Assembly (NCBI RefSeq): GCF_000499385.1
Contig: NW_013651828.1
Span: forward strand, 35,466 to 99,465
Origin: Eimeria necatrix
Taxonomy: Eukaryota; Apicomplexa; Conoidasida; Eucoccidiorida; Eimeriidae
DNA length: 64,000 nt
Direction: 5' to 3'
Shown: positions 28,248-40,364 of the stretch, piece after piece
Position numbering within the stretch: position 1 is the first letter of the stretch
Layout of the letters: the number at the start of each line of letters is the position of its first letter
Notes under the pieces: generated by a model
Databases searched by the model: none
What the model saw: only the letters and a program-made list of their open reading frames with translations
Told to the model about the DNA's origin: nothing
Program-made: the position numbers and the translations under genes

Positions 28248-30680
28248 ATGGTGCGTTACAGAAGGCAGAGCAGCCACCAGACGGGGTGTGCAGATTCCAG
28301 AGACTCGACCCCTCCGTCTCGTCCCAGACACCACAACCACATCTCCAGAAAGACGAAAAGCCACACGTACAAACACATAACTCACGGCAGTCAACAGTTG
28401 CGGCATGCGAGGGACATTGACGAAAGTCAGAGAAGGGGGGACAATGCGTGTGTAATAGCATTTGATGTTGCTTACGCTGACGTAGCCGCCGGTGTTAGCG
28501 CTTTTACTTCTGAGGAACTAGACCTACTGACACAAGTTGCTGAACTAAAGAAACGGTTGCAGTGCAGAAGGAGAAGCGCGATCTCGCCGCTTCAGCAGCA
28601 GCGTCTGCATCAGAGGCCGCAGCGCCATAGCGGGCATGAGCCGCTGATACACCAGGACCAGCAGCCGGAGCTTCCGCAGCAACTCTCTCACCAGCTGCCG
28701 CTTTCTCCCGGGAAGCTCTCGTGGGATCGCGTTTCCGGTTCACCCGAAGAAGAACGGGTAGCAAGAACAGTAGCAAGACAGGGGCCCCTGTGCAGCCGCA
28801 GCAGCTGTACAGCACCAGCGCCAGCCACCACCGCTACACAGTCAGCCCCGAGCCCCCTCCACATGGCAAGTCTCTTGATGACGGCACCTCCTGGAAAGTC
28901 CACCAAGCAGCAGGGACGGGTGCATCATCTGTTCCAGCGGCGGCCTGGAGACACGTCTCCCCAGTTACATATACAGGAGCTCCACGGAAAGCGTTTACAG
29001 CCTTTTAACATGGCACATCCTCAAATGGCTTTACAGCAGCACACCGCAGCACGCCCCGCTAAAGGAGGGGACCGGAACGGAGTTGTAGCTGTCAGGCATG
29101 ATGCTTCCTTTGCTGTTCCTTCAGTTCTGCGGGAGTGGGACAGGTTCCTGCCAGCAGAAACAGAAAATGATCAAAACAGCAGCACCATAGACTTCACTGG
29201 CAAAACTTCGGACATAGGAACACATCCAAAAGTGACATTTGCAGCAGCAGCACGAACCGCAAGAACACAAACAGCACTTGCAGCAACAACAGCAGCAGTC
29301 CGCGCTACCTGGAACTTCATCAGTCCTATGGAAACTGGTGCTCAGGGTCGGCAGATGCCCAACCAAACTGTCCACTGCAGATTCTTCAGAAAGGGTAGAG
29401 CTGTTGCTGCTCTTGTGGATAATGCTGGCATTCCCTGCTGTGCTTCCGCTGCTCTCATAGGGACGAACTGGTTGCTACTGCTTTGCTGTCCTGGCCCTTT
29501 TTATCCCTGCTGCTGGGTTTTGTAGCGGCATGTACTGTAGATGATTTTGCTGACGCTTCTGCTTCTAACTGCAGGCGCTTGTTGGAAAGGTCCCACCTGT
29601 GCCTTTTATCACGCTAAGAACCAGAGGGCTCCTTGCGAACGGTTCTTGAAGAATGAGCCAAATCCTAGAGGCCCCAGGCACGCCAGAAGCAGTGAGTCTT
29701 ATCTGCACATTGTTAGAAGTGCACGGACGGTCATTTCTGCGCTGAGGCTTAGCCTGTCTGTGCCTGTCTACTCATGATATAAAAAGGCCTCTATCCGGTC
29801 TCCTCAAGCGCTTTGTTGCACTTCCAGGCCTCTGCTTTTGTATCTCATGTTAGTCTCTTCATGTTACGCCCCTTGTGCCCATTTGTCGCATATTCCTAAA
29901 GGGTCACGCACGGTTCTTGCTTCTGCGATTGCTGATACTGCTGATGCCTCTCTTGCTAGTGATACTGCTATTGCCGCGGTTTCTGTTGATGGTTGTGCTT
30001 TGCGAGTTTTCCTACTAAGCGCACACTCTATAGTGAAACCGGTGTTTGTTTCGTTACCATGGCAAGCGCCGCTGCTGGTCCTGGTTTTGCTACGCTTTGC
30101 TGTTGGCGGTAGTACTGCTCTCGGTCCGGCCAATGCAGCACTGTTGACAGCTTTGACTATCTCCGCAATTTCTGTTTGCGCTGATCGAGCTGCATTTGGT
30201 GCTGCCACCGGTGCTTACCTGAGCATGCTGCCGAGTCTTATGCGCCTTCACAGACCAGCGCAGTTTGGGGTCGCGGTGAATTTGTAGGCATGAGGTGGAT
30301 GAAAATACGCAGCGCAGTGCTGCCGATGCAACGATTTTCGCTTTGTGCTGCCTCGCTTGTGCTTCTGCTATTGTGCGCCGGTGTCATTCTTGCTACGGCT
30401 GCAAGTTGCTGCTGTGCCATGTCGTTCATTAGCAACGATGCCTTGTTCCCGGACTTCCTTCCACATTTGAAATTGTGCTTTTACTTTTTATTCCCAGGCT
30501 AGTCGAAAGGCTCCTTGTATTACTACTCATGCTAAGGGGGCTGCTCAGAAGCTCTGCAATCGTGCAGCGTGGGCTACGACGTCTCCTGAGCTCGCCGAGC
30601 GCATGATCAGCCCACACCGCAACAGTGCATGCAATGGCGTCGAGACCTTTGAGAGGTTACTAGCTTCGTGTTCTCGCTAA
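28248..30680 (+). CDS. CCCH zinc-finger protein (exon model partly resolved)
   Basis: Putative RNA-binding protein. Exon A, 28248-29394, is Gln/Ser/His-rich with a short helical stretch LDLLTQVAELKKRL. It ends in HCRFFRKG and splices at phase 1 to exon B, 29575-29691, giving CRFFRKGACWKGPTCAFYH: a single CCCH finger with spacing C-x7-C-x5-C-x3-H, followed by APCERFLKNEPNPRG. A probable exon starts at 29854 (SSCYAPCAHLSH, another Cys/His cluster) and a probable last exon spans 30498-30680 (starts ASRKAPCITTHAKGAAQK, ends TAA). The junction between these two was not resolved. The start is uncertain: ATG 28248 follows a good acceptor-like site at about 28227, so a 5' exon may exist. CCCH proteins commonly govern mRNA stability or stage conversion, but no specific role can be read here. 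Confidence 0.62.
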
Positions 30681-33600
30681 TAGGCTAAGTCATAGCTGCG
30701 GCAGCTGCCGTTGACAGCTGTCAACAGTTAGGCCTGGAAGGCGCGTCGGAACCATGGCAATCTTCATGGGAGGCGGGTACTTGCAGTGGAATGGGAGAAG
30801 GCGGGGAGAGATGTGGCAGGGGCATGCTTACCATACTTCGGAGCGCACACACAACATACTTGAGATACGACCAGGCAGGCACACAGTGGGAGATGAAAAG
30901 TTTCACAGAAACGACTAGAGCGACGAAATAGATACGGCTGTTGACAGTTAGACACGAACCTGCATGTTGGACATCAAGGAATGATAGATACTAAAATGGA
31001 AAGGCCGGCACACTTCTACATGGTGCACATTACGGGATGAAAAGGAAGAGACGGAAACAAGGAAAGCAACAGAAAGGTTGACGTTGAGGTAGGCGTCCTG
31101 CTGGCGTTAGTGGCGCTGGAGCATTTACTGTGCTTACTGCAGTCGAAGACCTGCAGACTTGTGAGCATGTATGCGGCTGTTTCTTTCATTTGGCTTGTGT
31201 CCTTGTTAAAAGAAGGAAGCAATGCCGAGGCAATGTCTGGAGAAACAAGTAGCAAAGCAGAACCCGCGGCAAGTGGTTAACGAATTTTCCGCCGATTTTA
31301 GGGTTGGTCTTGTTTTTACGGATTTGTCAGTTTGTATTTCCGGAAGCAAGTAAAGTAGTAATCAAGTTTTCGAGTGTTTGAATAGTTGTTACTGTAAATT
31401 TATGTTTGTCTTGTCTACCTTGTGAATTTCGTCTTTGAGTGTTCTGCCTATTTTCCCTCGTCTCCCTTCTTATGTATGGCTGCTTGTCCCTTTGGTCGCT
31501 CCTTTATATTTTGTAGACTGCATGAGAAGCAGTCACTTTTGGAAACACTATTGAGACTATTTCAGTTAATAATGATGTGCTTATGTGTATGTAACCAGCA
31601 TGCAAACGTTTGCTTGATGTGGCCAAATGCCCGCCGGCCAGCTTGTGGTATGCCTTCTGCAAAATTTTTTAGTTCTATTTCTGGACGTTGCTCTCAAAAT
31701 TTTGATTGGCTTTTCAATCCGTTTTTTTCGTATTTGGGGCTTGGACAACTGTTTGTATGGTAATGCGGTGAAGGAGCTATATGAATTTACCTACGCTCAG
31801 GAGCTGTGCAAACTAATCTCATCACGGAGCATTTGCTTCGAAACGGCTAGGTTGTGGATTGTTTGACAAGTGTGTGTTATTGTGAAATACACACACACGC
31901 ATACTTCACCTAATTACGTAGCAATAAAAAACGTGTGGTGCGTGCTGTATTTATTACGTGTACTTGTGTTAGTACTCGGCAGTCACTGCACACGCGGACG
32001 CTTGCAGAGATTGATAATGGCAGGATTTGAGAGCGTTGAACTCGGTGCGGCAAAGCCCAAAGTGGTTTAGCTGCACAGGCCGATGAGGTCCTTGAGATGC
32101 CCTGCGCACCTCCACAGCTTTCATTTCAAATTTTGACAAAGGATGAGTCTTTGAGGGCGACGATGTGCTAGTTTACATAGGCTGTAGAGCTACTTCATTA
32201 ACAGGAGGAGCCCATTTCATAGAAGGCCATGATAGAGCAAAATGCCCCTACTGAGCACTTGGAGAAGCATCCATGAAAACAGATTCAAGGGGAGGGGCTT
32301 CAGGAATGTCCATATAGATTTCATTAATATGTCTGGGTAGTCGACTGGGAGTGGATGTCCGTTGTAAATAGGTTTCTAGCCGAACACAGCACATCGGCTA
32401 GCCGTGCAGTTACTTAAAATTTCTCATGTCGGATTCTCTTGCCGCCATACTTGCGCTTCTGGCGGCTCCAGAAGCTCTTCGGGTGTGATGCTGTTGTAGA
32501 ATAATCATATGGTGCGACTGCCTGGTGATATATGCACATACGCACACTGTGAAAGTCTCCTTTTGCTGTTGGTGGTGCAGTGTTGCAAATTGCGGGGTAT
32601 ATCGTAGTGCGAATTTAAGAGGCAGTGCTAGTTACATTTTCAAGTGGAAGTGAACATCGCGTTCCATTACTCTCGGACGTACAGGCAGCATCTACAGGTA
32701 TTCACTCGAGTTTAGATCGCATATTCCAGTGTTCTCGCCTGCATCAATCTCCTCATTGCCATACAGCTGAGGTGGGCAGCAAGCTTCGAGGATTAAGGAT
32801 AATTCCGCGGCTGTAGCGTTTTCCATTTCGAGGGGAATTAGTGTCATCTTCCACCATGAGGGCTTTTCGTGTCCTTGTAGAAGCTGAGGGTTTCTATCAT
32901 CACCTCAACAGCTTCCCTGAAACTCTGGAACCCCTGTGTGTAAAATAGCTTCCGAACGCCTTTTTCCACATTGGCTCTGGGATTCAAATCCCGAGAGTTT
33001 CTGGATGACAAGGTCTCGCTGGAAATCCACAAGGAGTTCCGATCCTCTACAGTAAGTCAAATACCAACCCTTGAGGGAAGCGAGAAACGCCCTTTCAGCT
33101 GACTCTGCACGAAATTTCTGCTATGAATTCGCCTTCAAGTGCTTTAAACCTCCTGTTCAGTGCGTTCTGCAGCGAGCTCACTGCTGTGCGAGGAATTGGA
33201 AGCACTGGCATTACGAAAAAATATGGCTATGGAAACGTCGCATTCGCTGGTTGGAGCAATGCAGAGGAAAATGCTTGGCTCTCCAGAGGAAAAAATCTAA
33301 GCAAGGGAAGGTGCCACGAAATGACGAATTCTGTGACTTTGCTTCCCAGACGCACATATCTACTTGCCGTGGTAAATCAGACCGTCACGTTGAACGCCGT
33401 GCACTCTTGGGCGGGCTTGTTTCTCCTTGAGGCGTCACTTTGCCGTCGACCAACACTCTTTGATGCCGAAGTTTAAAGTGCTTCGAAAGATAGTAGTGAG
33501 CACAGTGAACTCAATAGGACAGAATAGTTTGGTCCCCTTAGTGCCAAAACCGAGGTTGATGATGCTGGGCTCAGTAGCCGAACTGCTGTATCTCAGAGCA

Positions 33601-35848
33601 CGCAACGCACCACACCCTATCTCGGAGTTTACTAGTAGCTTTGGCAAACAACAAATTGCACGCAAGGCTCGCTCTTCTGCTCAGTAGATCAGAATCTCAC
33701 AATGAAGCCGCAAAGGTAACAAGCGGCGTGAGCTTCCATGCACTTTTGGAGCCTTCACAACCGGTAGCAGCTGACAGCACAGAGTGCCTCGTGGAAAGCC
33801 GCGGATATTCACCAACTAACTGTGCTGCTTGAGTCATCAGGACCAAGCATCGCTCGCTACCGCAATCTCAGTTTCGGTGTGGGCCGTAGCATCAGTCCAG
33901 AAGGACAGCGAAAGTGCATTCGCCAGCTCTGGCTCTGAGATTCAAACAACTCGAAGTTTCTTGTTGTTCTTTTCACCCTGGGCACCCTCTTGCTGGTCGC
34001 CATCCGAGGGTACAAGGTGTCACACCTCTTTCTTCATTCCTGCCTCAAATGCTGCAGTTTCTATCCCCAGATGCACTCTCTCAATACTGTAGTGGTTCAT
34101 ATTGACGCTTCTCTTGGGCTCCCTTGCACAAAACGTTTAGACGGCACTACTCCTCAAAAATTTATAGACCAGGAATTTACTCTGATCGGTATTTCGGGCC
34201 AAGAGTCTTCATTTTAAAAAGCCCATTGCAGTTATTGACGGGCAAAAGGTAATTTTTCCACTGCCTGAAACTGTTTGAGAGGCTTTTATGCTTGAGGCTC
34301 CCCTTGGCATACCCTCTCGCCTTTTCAAAGTTTGGTGAGACGTGGTGTTTTTCCTAGAAAGAGAAGCATTGGATCCCTGTTTGGGTTCGCCAATTTTCAT
34401 GTAGATGAAGTCTCTACGGATCCTTTGACGCCCCCGAATATATTCAAGAGCAACGTGAAGCCGGTTCAAGAATAATTTTCGGGTAAATGGGCAGGATACG
34501 TTGAGGGCTGAGTGCACGTAACCAGGTGCTGCGTCCCTGCCTCAATGATGGATTCGTCTTGATCGAAGCAGTGCCATGAGGAAAACCAGGAGCTCTACAA
34601 CTCCCCTAAACACAGCTTTTAAGTGTTCCATCCAGAAACCTTTGCTAGGTTTCAGCGTGCCTAGCACTATTGGCGTTCGCATTGAGATTTACGTTGCTTT
34701 CAATGGCGAATGCCAAAACTGCGAAAGCAAAACGCCTTCAGTGCTACGTTTCAGTTGATTCTCTAGGCTCGTGGAGCACTGATGCCCAAAGCTTATATGC
34801 ACAACATTGAGTAGTCAGCGTAAGCTTGTGAAAAAAGGCCATTATGTATCCTTCAGGGGGTCTTTCTGATGGTAGAAATTTGAAGCCCCCTCCACTCACG
34901 CGGTGTGAGCAGGGCCCAGTAATGCCGTAGACCCCACTGATCTATACGCAAATTTTGGGCTTGGACAGACTCTAAAGGACATTCCAGGAGCTTTTCACCA
35001 ATGCACAACTCTCAGTGGCTAGAATAGCAATTAGCGTTTACCCACAGCACGCCGATGAGGCGTCTTACCCTGCAAGCCATACTCCTCTATGTGTGGAGAC
35101 CATGAACTAACGTGGAGCAAAGGGTAGTGGTGCTGCTGATCAAAGCCGCACAGCACTGGCTGCGGCAAATCCCCTTTGCCAGCAGACTGGTTCCTACTTT
35201 CCACATTTATTCCTGCCGTCTTTAACGGTGTCTAGGACTTCGTAGAGTCTTCAAGCAGAGCCTAGAAAGATACAAAATATTCTTTATATTTTTACCGAAG
35301 TATATCTTTGTGGGAAACAAAGCAAATCAGGTTCAGCTTACTATGCATGCGCGTCGAACCCTCTACAGTTGTGACTTCGCCACTGCGCCGGCAGCACACA
35401 ATGGGCTTTCTACACTGTTGTCTTTGAACAGAATTTGTCCTACATTCAATAAAGTAAAATGAGTTGCTTTCAAGGGTGTGAGCAGTCGGCAGCACAGTGT
35501 TTCGTGCTCCGGTTTGACTTTTAGCCGTCAACTTCAACCAGTGTTGTGGCTCGACGATGTTGAGTGGGGATCGAGAAGCCTGAGTGGATACGGCGCTGCT
35601 GAGCTGCCGGCATTTACGCCCTAATTCTAATTATATCTTATGATTTGCTTTGCTATATTATTTTTCGGCATCTGGAGTTCCCGTGGCGTTTGTCCTCTCT
35701 ACTAGGCATGCCACTGGGTGCGTAAATGCTTTTGGCCATATAGCTCAGGGGTTGGAGTAGCAGAACTTCCGTCCCCTGAGACGTATTTTGCGTATTAAAT
35801 GTCAATTTCTTCTGCAGTTTTTGTTTAATGTCCGTTTAAATTACGGTG
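30681..35848. other. Long gene-poor stretch, nothing recognisable
   Basis: Over 5 kb of AT-richer DNA without CAG tracts. Short frames occur on both strands (for example 33123-33687 + and 34209-34517 -), but none shows a domain, a splice partner or codon patterns like the neighbours. A (CA)n run lies near 31890. Degenerate mobile-element remnants cannot be excluded. Confidence 0.5.
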
Positions 35849-37060
35849 ATGACGCGTACTGCGTTTCTTAGGGTTGAATCGGCCTGTAGGGGTTCACGAG
35901 GTATTTGCTCAGCTACTGCGCTAGAGGCGGGTATGCCATATGGCTTGGGAAGCAGCAGTACAAGTCAGAATTGTGCGTATAAGTGGGTTCGGCGTGGTGC
36001 TTCAATTAAAAGCGATGAGAAGTCCGGGAAATTCGTGGTGGTCTGCCTACTGCTGTTGACGATCACAGCCGCTCATGCAGCTCCGGTCGGAAAAGATCTG
36101 GCTGTGCCATCGGACCCAGACAGTTTGGGGAGATATGAAGGCGATTTCATTGAAAGTGTAATGGAGTGGGGCAGGGCTTGGTCTAGAGCGTCTGAAACTG
36201 TGAAGGTTGCCTTTGTGCGTCATTTCACTCCATCTTCCTCAACCAATCCAGCGCAATTTCGGGACCCAGTGGTTCTTTACAACAAGCACATTCAGCCGAT
36301 GGCTCTAGTAGAGCGGCCTTCGAACCTCCGAGACAAAGTAGCCGTTAGAAACTACGTCCTATCACTACGGCTGCTGCAGGGCGTTTGTGGCGCTGCTGCA
36401 GAACGCCTGAAGGTGCTGCGAACTCTGGAAGAGATCCACCGGGACACTGGACTTCCAGTTCCCCTGTTGGACCTCGAAAGCAAAATTGACCTGGAACCTG
36501 TGGAATACTGGTTGGCTGAGGAAGAAAAGGGACAAAATTTAGCTTCCTATGGCGATTTCCTGGATATGTTGGGCTTCCGGTGGCGCGAGGATCAGCCCAA
36601 CAGAGTGCCCCAAGCTCTGGTGGAGATGCTGGCGAACATGTACACTGTCCAAGGCGTCCTGCAAATGGGTGTTTCAGACGCCCACGAGCGTTTTATGCCG
36701 TTCTTTGCCGCTCTAGGAGTGGATGGCTACGCACCCGACAAATCGGCAATGCCCTTCACTCTTCCATATTCAGGGAATCTATTTCAGGCGAGCTTCTTCG
36801 CTGCCACGCCGCCCAGCAGCCTGTACAAAAATGCCTATGTGCATATTCTCAGACAGACAGTGCGCGACTTGCGCTTCCGCTATGAGGGCGGCTGGTGCAC
36901 CGCAAATGTCTGGAAAGAAATATTAAGGCAGCACGAAGTAAATGACCAGTTTGCTAGGAGCCAGTTAAGGTGGAAACGGAGAGCAGTGGAGGAAAAGTGG
37001 AACGGCAGGCACCCGCTGGCCCTTGATGACCTGGAGCCCATCGCTCTGTTTGTCAAGTGA
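35849..37060 (+). CDS. Hypothetical secreted protein, single exon (403 aa)
   Basis: Not recognised. Translated from ATG 35849, it has a 60-residue basic/Ser-rich N-terminus and then a hydrophobic core FVVVCLLLLTITAAHA (about residues 63-78) that ends in a plausible signal-peptidase site, AHA/AP. This recessed signal sequence is a known style in apicomplexan secretory-organelle and exported proteins. The rest is well-mixed, mostly helical-looking sequence without Gln or Ala runs: WLAEEEKGQN, HERFMPFFAALGVDGY, LRFRYEGGWCTANVWKEI, ending EPIALFVK. Only about two Cys remain in the mature part, so it is not a Cys-rich surface antigen. It is the only sizeable intact frame in a 15-kb gene-poor segment, lacks introns and sits alone. 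It could be a rhoptry or dense-granule-type cargo, but the sequence alone does not show this. Confidence 0.7.
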   Translation: MTRTAFLRVESACRGSRGICSATALEAGMPYGLGSSSTSQNCAYKWVRRGASIKSDEKSGKFVVVCLLLLTITAAHAAPVGKDLAVPSDPDSLGRYEGDFIESVMEWGRAWSRASETVKVAFVRHFTPSSSTNPAQFRDPVVLYNKHIQPMALVERPSNLRDKVAVRNYVLSLRLLQGVCGAAAERLKVLRTLEEIHRDTGLPVPLLDLESKIDLEPVEYWLAEEEKGQNLASYGDFLDMLGFRWREDQPNRVPQALVEMLANMYTVQGVLQMGVSDAHERFMPFFAALGVDGYAPDKSAMPFTLPYSGNLFQASFFAATPPSSLYKNAYVHILRQTVRDLRFRYEGGWCTANVWKEILRQHEVNDQFARSQLRWKRRAVEEKWNGRHPLALDDLEPIALFVK

Positions 37061-40040
37061 TGCGTTTGTGAGACTGGAAACAAATCGCGGTACAAGTATA
37101 TGCGTATGCATGTATTGTTCTTTCAGTACCAATGAATGTTAGCAATTCATTTTACACGCTGGTACAGATGCACATTGGTATTTATGTTCAAGCATAACAT
37201 ACGAATGTCTATTTGGGCTTACGTTCACACATATGCCTTGTATCATTTTCCTACATATGCTTATGCACGCATAGTAAAAGTGTTTGTGTGAATTTTTATA
37301 TGCATTTGTCTCTGCATTTGTTCATTCTTATGTACTCCTGCTCGCCTTCCGTGTCTTTGAAAGCGATGATGAAGTGAAGTGGGAAAGAGAAGAGCGAACA
37401 CAGGAGTAAATAAAGGGGCCGAGGCAAATAGAAGGATACAGAATCATGCACATGGATGCTTTGCGTCTCGGTGCGTCCTTCCATTCATATTTACGATTTT
37501 TTTCAGCAGAGACAGAGAGATACAGCCTCATCTACACAGGCTTGCAGTTGCCGTTCATCTCTGACTTCTGTCGTGATATGTCAGCTCCATGAAAAATTTA
37601 ATTTTGTTGGGGGAGACATTGCATTTCATACTATTTAAGCTGCCATTTTGGCGCTAACCAGACAAGCTTCTTTATTTGGTCCAGTCATGCTTTTTAATTT
37701 TGTTCGTTAGATGGTAGATTTTACACGTGTCATTCTATTGTTTCGTTTTCTATGGAGTCGCTTTTTATACATCGCAGCCGAAAGTAGTTGACTTTTGTTT
37801 GCTGCTGGTAGGTGGACGCCTGCTCTGGCAAACACGGAGTCCATAGTACGAGTAAAAATACACGACATATCATGGATAGCTATTGTTAGGACGCAGAGAA
37901 ATGGGTAAACTCACACATATGTCCCTTCGGTGTGAAAAATTTATAAGCTTCCTAGTGCGGTAGGAATTAGTGCACCTACTAGGGAAGCACAGCAGTTATT
38001 CCTCACAAGCAAGGATTTACTGCTTATTAAAGAGTCCACCGTTTACCCAAGATATAGTGCAAAGGATGGAATGTAGTTGGATTCAACTACTTCATATATG
38101 AAGGCGAAAAGGCGAAACGCAATCAGCAGTATTTGATCAACACTGCCGAAAAAATACAACGACCACAAAGGACTCCTCAGAACTTTTCCCACAGTCAGAC
38201 AATGCTGAAACGAAGGGAGAAACGTTGTTTCTTGAGTTCTAAAGCAAGAAGAAATTGAAGAGCTTCAAGAAGTTCTACTGAAGTCTTTAGTGCATTTTTC
38301 CTCAAAAAGGTAGCCACCAAAACGAGGCGGATTTCCTCTAGAACTCAGATGTGGTGTCCACGAGAGCCTACTGCGGTGTGAATAGTCATTAATATGCATT
38401 TCCATACTGATTTGGTGCGTCTGCAAAACGGAGGATTTCATGCAAAAGAATAAAGCATGCACAAATGGAAAGCCATCAAGTGAGGCACAAGTTAAGTACT
38501 ACGCATACAACTTATCTCTTTACTTGTTCTTTTGCGTTTTGAAGCATACCATTGTGTACCCAATGGTACAAAAGTTCTCACCTTCGTTAACCACCAGCTT
38601 TGACTTTTCCCTGTGATTTTTGCCCGCCTTGTTGAAATGAAGTTGAATTATTACCCATACTATTAGAGTACGTTAGAGTACGCTACTCAGTGCACTTCCA
38701 TCTGAGTTACCACGTGGGAGCTTTTTTCCAAACACATTCACTGCTCGCTTGTTCGTTTCGATGTTTTCTGTATATCGCAAGCTGCATTGGGGTTCGATAT
38801 GCTTATAATGCACTGCAAGTCAGAAGTCAGTGGCCAACAGCCGGAAAGACGAAGGGCATGTCAACGCATTTTAAGAATGAAGTGGAATTAGTGGAAGCAG
38901 ATTCACGCAGCTTTTGATAAGAATGAATGTACGTGAAAATCTAGGAAATATACTTGCCACTAAACTGAGGTGTACACTTCTACGGAAGGAGAAACGTAAG
39001 TGCGCAGTATTGGAATATTCAAATCGATGATCTGCGTGTATTCCCTGTGCGCGCACTTGTGCGGGCAACCAAAATAACAAAGAACGCGTGAATACTTTTG
39101 AAAACAAAAGTACCCAAGCAGTTCAGTACAATGGAGGTCTAAATACGCGCAACACCAGCTAAATCCAGAAAGAAGTAGCAAGAAGTGCTCTCTGCATTGA
39201 GCATATCAAACAGCTGAACACATACAATGGCGAAAGCATAGTGACACGCTCGCGCACGCTTTTGTGCGCTCTTTGTTGTAACAGGCCCTCCGAAACCTAT
39301 ATACACAATGGGATAGACTGGCAGACCAGAAAACCTACGGCTGCCACTAATGCACATTATTGTTCCTGCAAACGGCTACGCATATAACTGGGAGTAGCTA
39401 AACAAACACTGCTTGCGAACATAAACATGTCTCTATGATGTGCTTGAGAGCGAAAAAAATGCAAGGCGCTATCCTTGTTGCTTGCAGCAGCAAGCCTGAA
39501 GCACTCTTTCACTGTGCCTTCCAATATGAGACATTCAAAAGTCCTTTCGAGTTAGCGTCAGTACTAAGTCTGTAAGGTTCTGTTAGCCTGGCCCTGCTAG
39601 AGCCCCTCCAGCTCCTCTGGTCAGAGCTGTTTCTAGGTGACTCGGCTAAGTGCAGCTCTGTGCAGAGGTTCAAACAAAATTATACAAGAAGAGGAAGACG
39701 CGGCTATGTTGAACTCAGCTGTTGTAGCGTGGTACAAACAGTCTCGCATGTTCAAATCATGTAGTAGTCGTTCGACATGTAGGAAGCGAGTTTTCGAAGG
39801 GGGACAGTGACAGGCAGTAGATAAAAATACATTTTTATAACACAATCAGTGCCATTCGTACTGCATGTGTCATTGTTGGGCAAAATCGTAAGGCGTGAAG
39901 TCACTCGCAGTCGTGAGCCACAGGTGGGCGGACGGAGCGACGGGGTCTACTGGTGGTGAGTGGAATATGAGATTTGTTACGTCTTCCTTTATTTCGCTTC
40001 ATACCCGAAATTTTTGTTGTAAGCATCTACTTTTTTGACA
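37061..40040. other. Gene-poor stretch, nothing recognisable
   Basis: About 3 kb of AT-rich DNA. Frames are short (under about 80 codons) and without domains. No repeats beyond simple AT/GT-rich sequence. Confidence 0.5.
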
Positions 40041-40364
40041 ATGGAAGCCGCTAAATCCTCCTCTCTGCGCCTTGTGCATATAGTGTGTTTCAAATTCAAG
40101 CAAGACACACCTGTGTCTGTACAGCAAAGTATGAGAACAGATGCAGAGGCCCTCAAAAACTCCATCACGACAATTCCCTTTTCACTTTTTTTCCGCCCCA
40201 CCTTTACTCACGAGAGAGCCAAGGGCTTCACTCATGTTCTCCACTCTCAATTCAACAACAGAAGCGATCTCGAGACATATTCCAAGCACCCGCAACACCT
40301 TGAATTCTTGAGCAAATACAGGCCACACTTCGAAGACGTCATGGCTGTTGACATTGAGCTTTAA
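40041..40364 (+). CDS. Dabb (stress-responsive A/B barrel) domain protein, single exon (107 aa)
   Basis: Small dimeric alpha/beta-barrel protein. The start ATG at 40041 gives LVHIVCFKFKQ at residues 10-20, the family's first strand (HIVxFKxK). Later FTHVLHSQF and the signature DLETYSKHPQHLEFLS (family DLxxYxxHPxHxxF) follow, and the protein closes with VMAVDIEL, the final strand, just before TAA. The length equals a single Dabb domain. Dabb proteins are ferredoxin-like barrels found in plants and bacteria, mostly of unknown role, some stress-induced and some with polyketide-cyclase activity. No catalytic assignment is possible. There is no intron, no leader and no neighbour within 3 kb upstream. 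Confidence 0.85.
   Translation: MEAAKSSSLRLVHIVCFKFKQDTPVSVQQSMRTDAEALKNSITTIPFSLFFRPTFTHERAKGFTHVLHSQFNNRSDLETYSKHPQHLEFLSKYRPHFEDVMAVDIEL

Noticed and set aside
32975..33000. T-arm-like GGGATTCAAATCCC suggesting a tRNA
   Set aside because: No acceptor, D-arm or anticodon stem could be drawn around it on either strand.
33123..33687. Overlapping plus-strand frames that might be a retroelement remnant
   Set aside because: No reverse transcriptase, integrase or protease motif could be found; only short unrelated frames.
35738..35790. TAGCTCAGGGGTTGGAGT resembles a tRNA D-arm
   Set aside because: The following bases do not form an anticodon or T arm.
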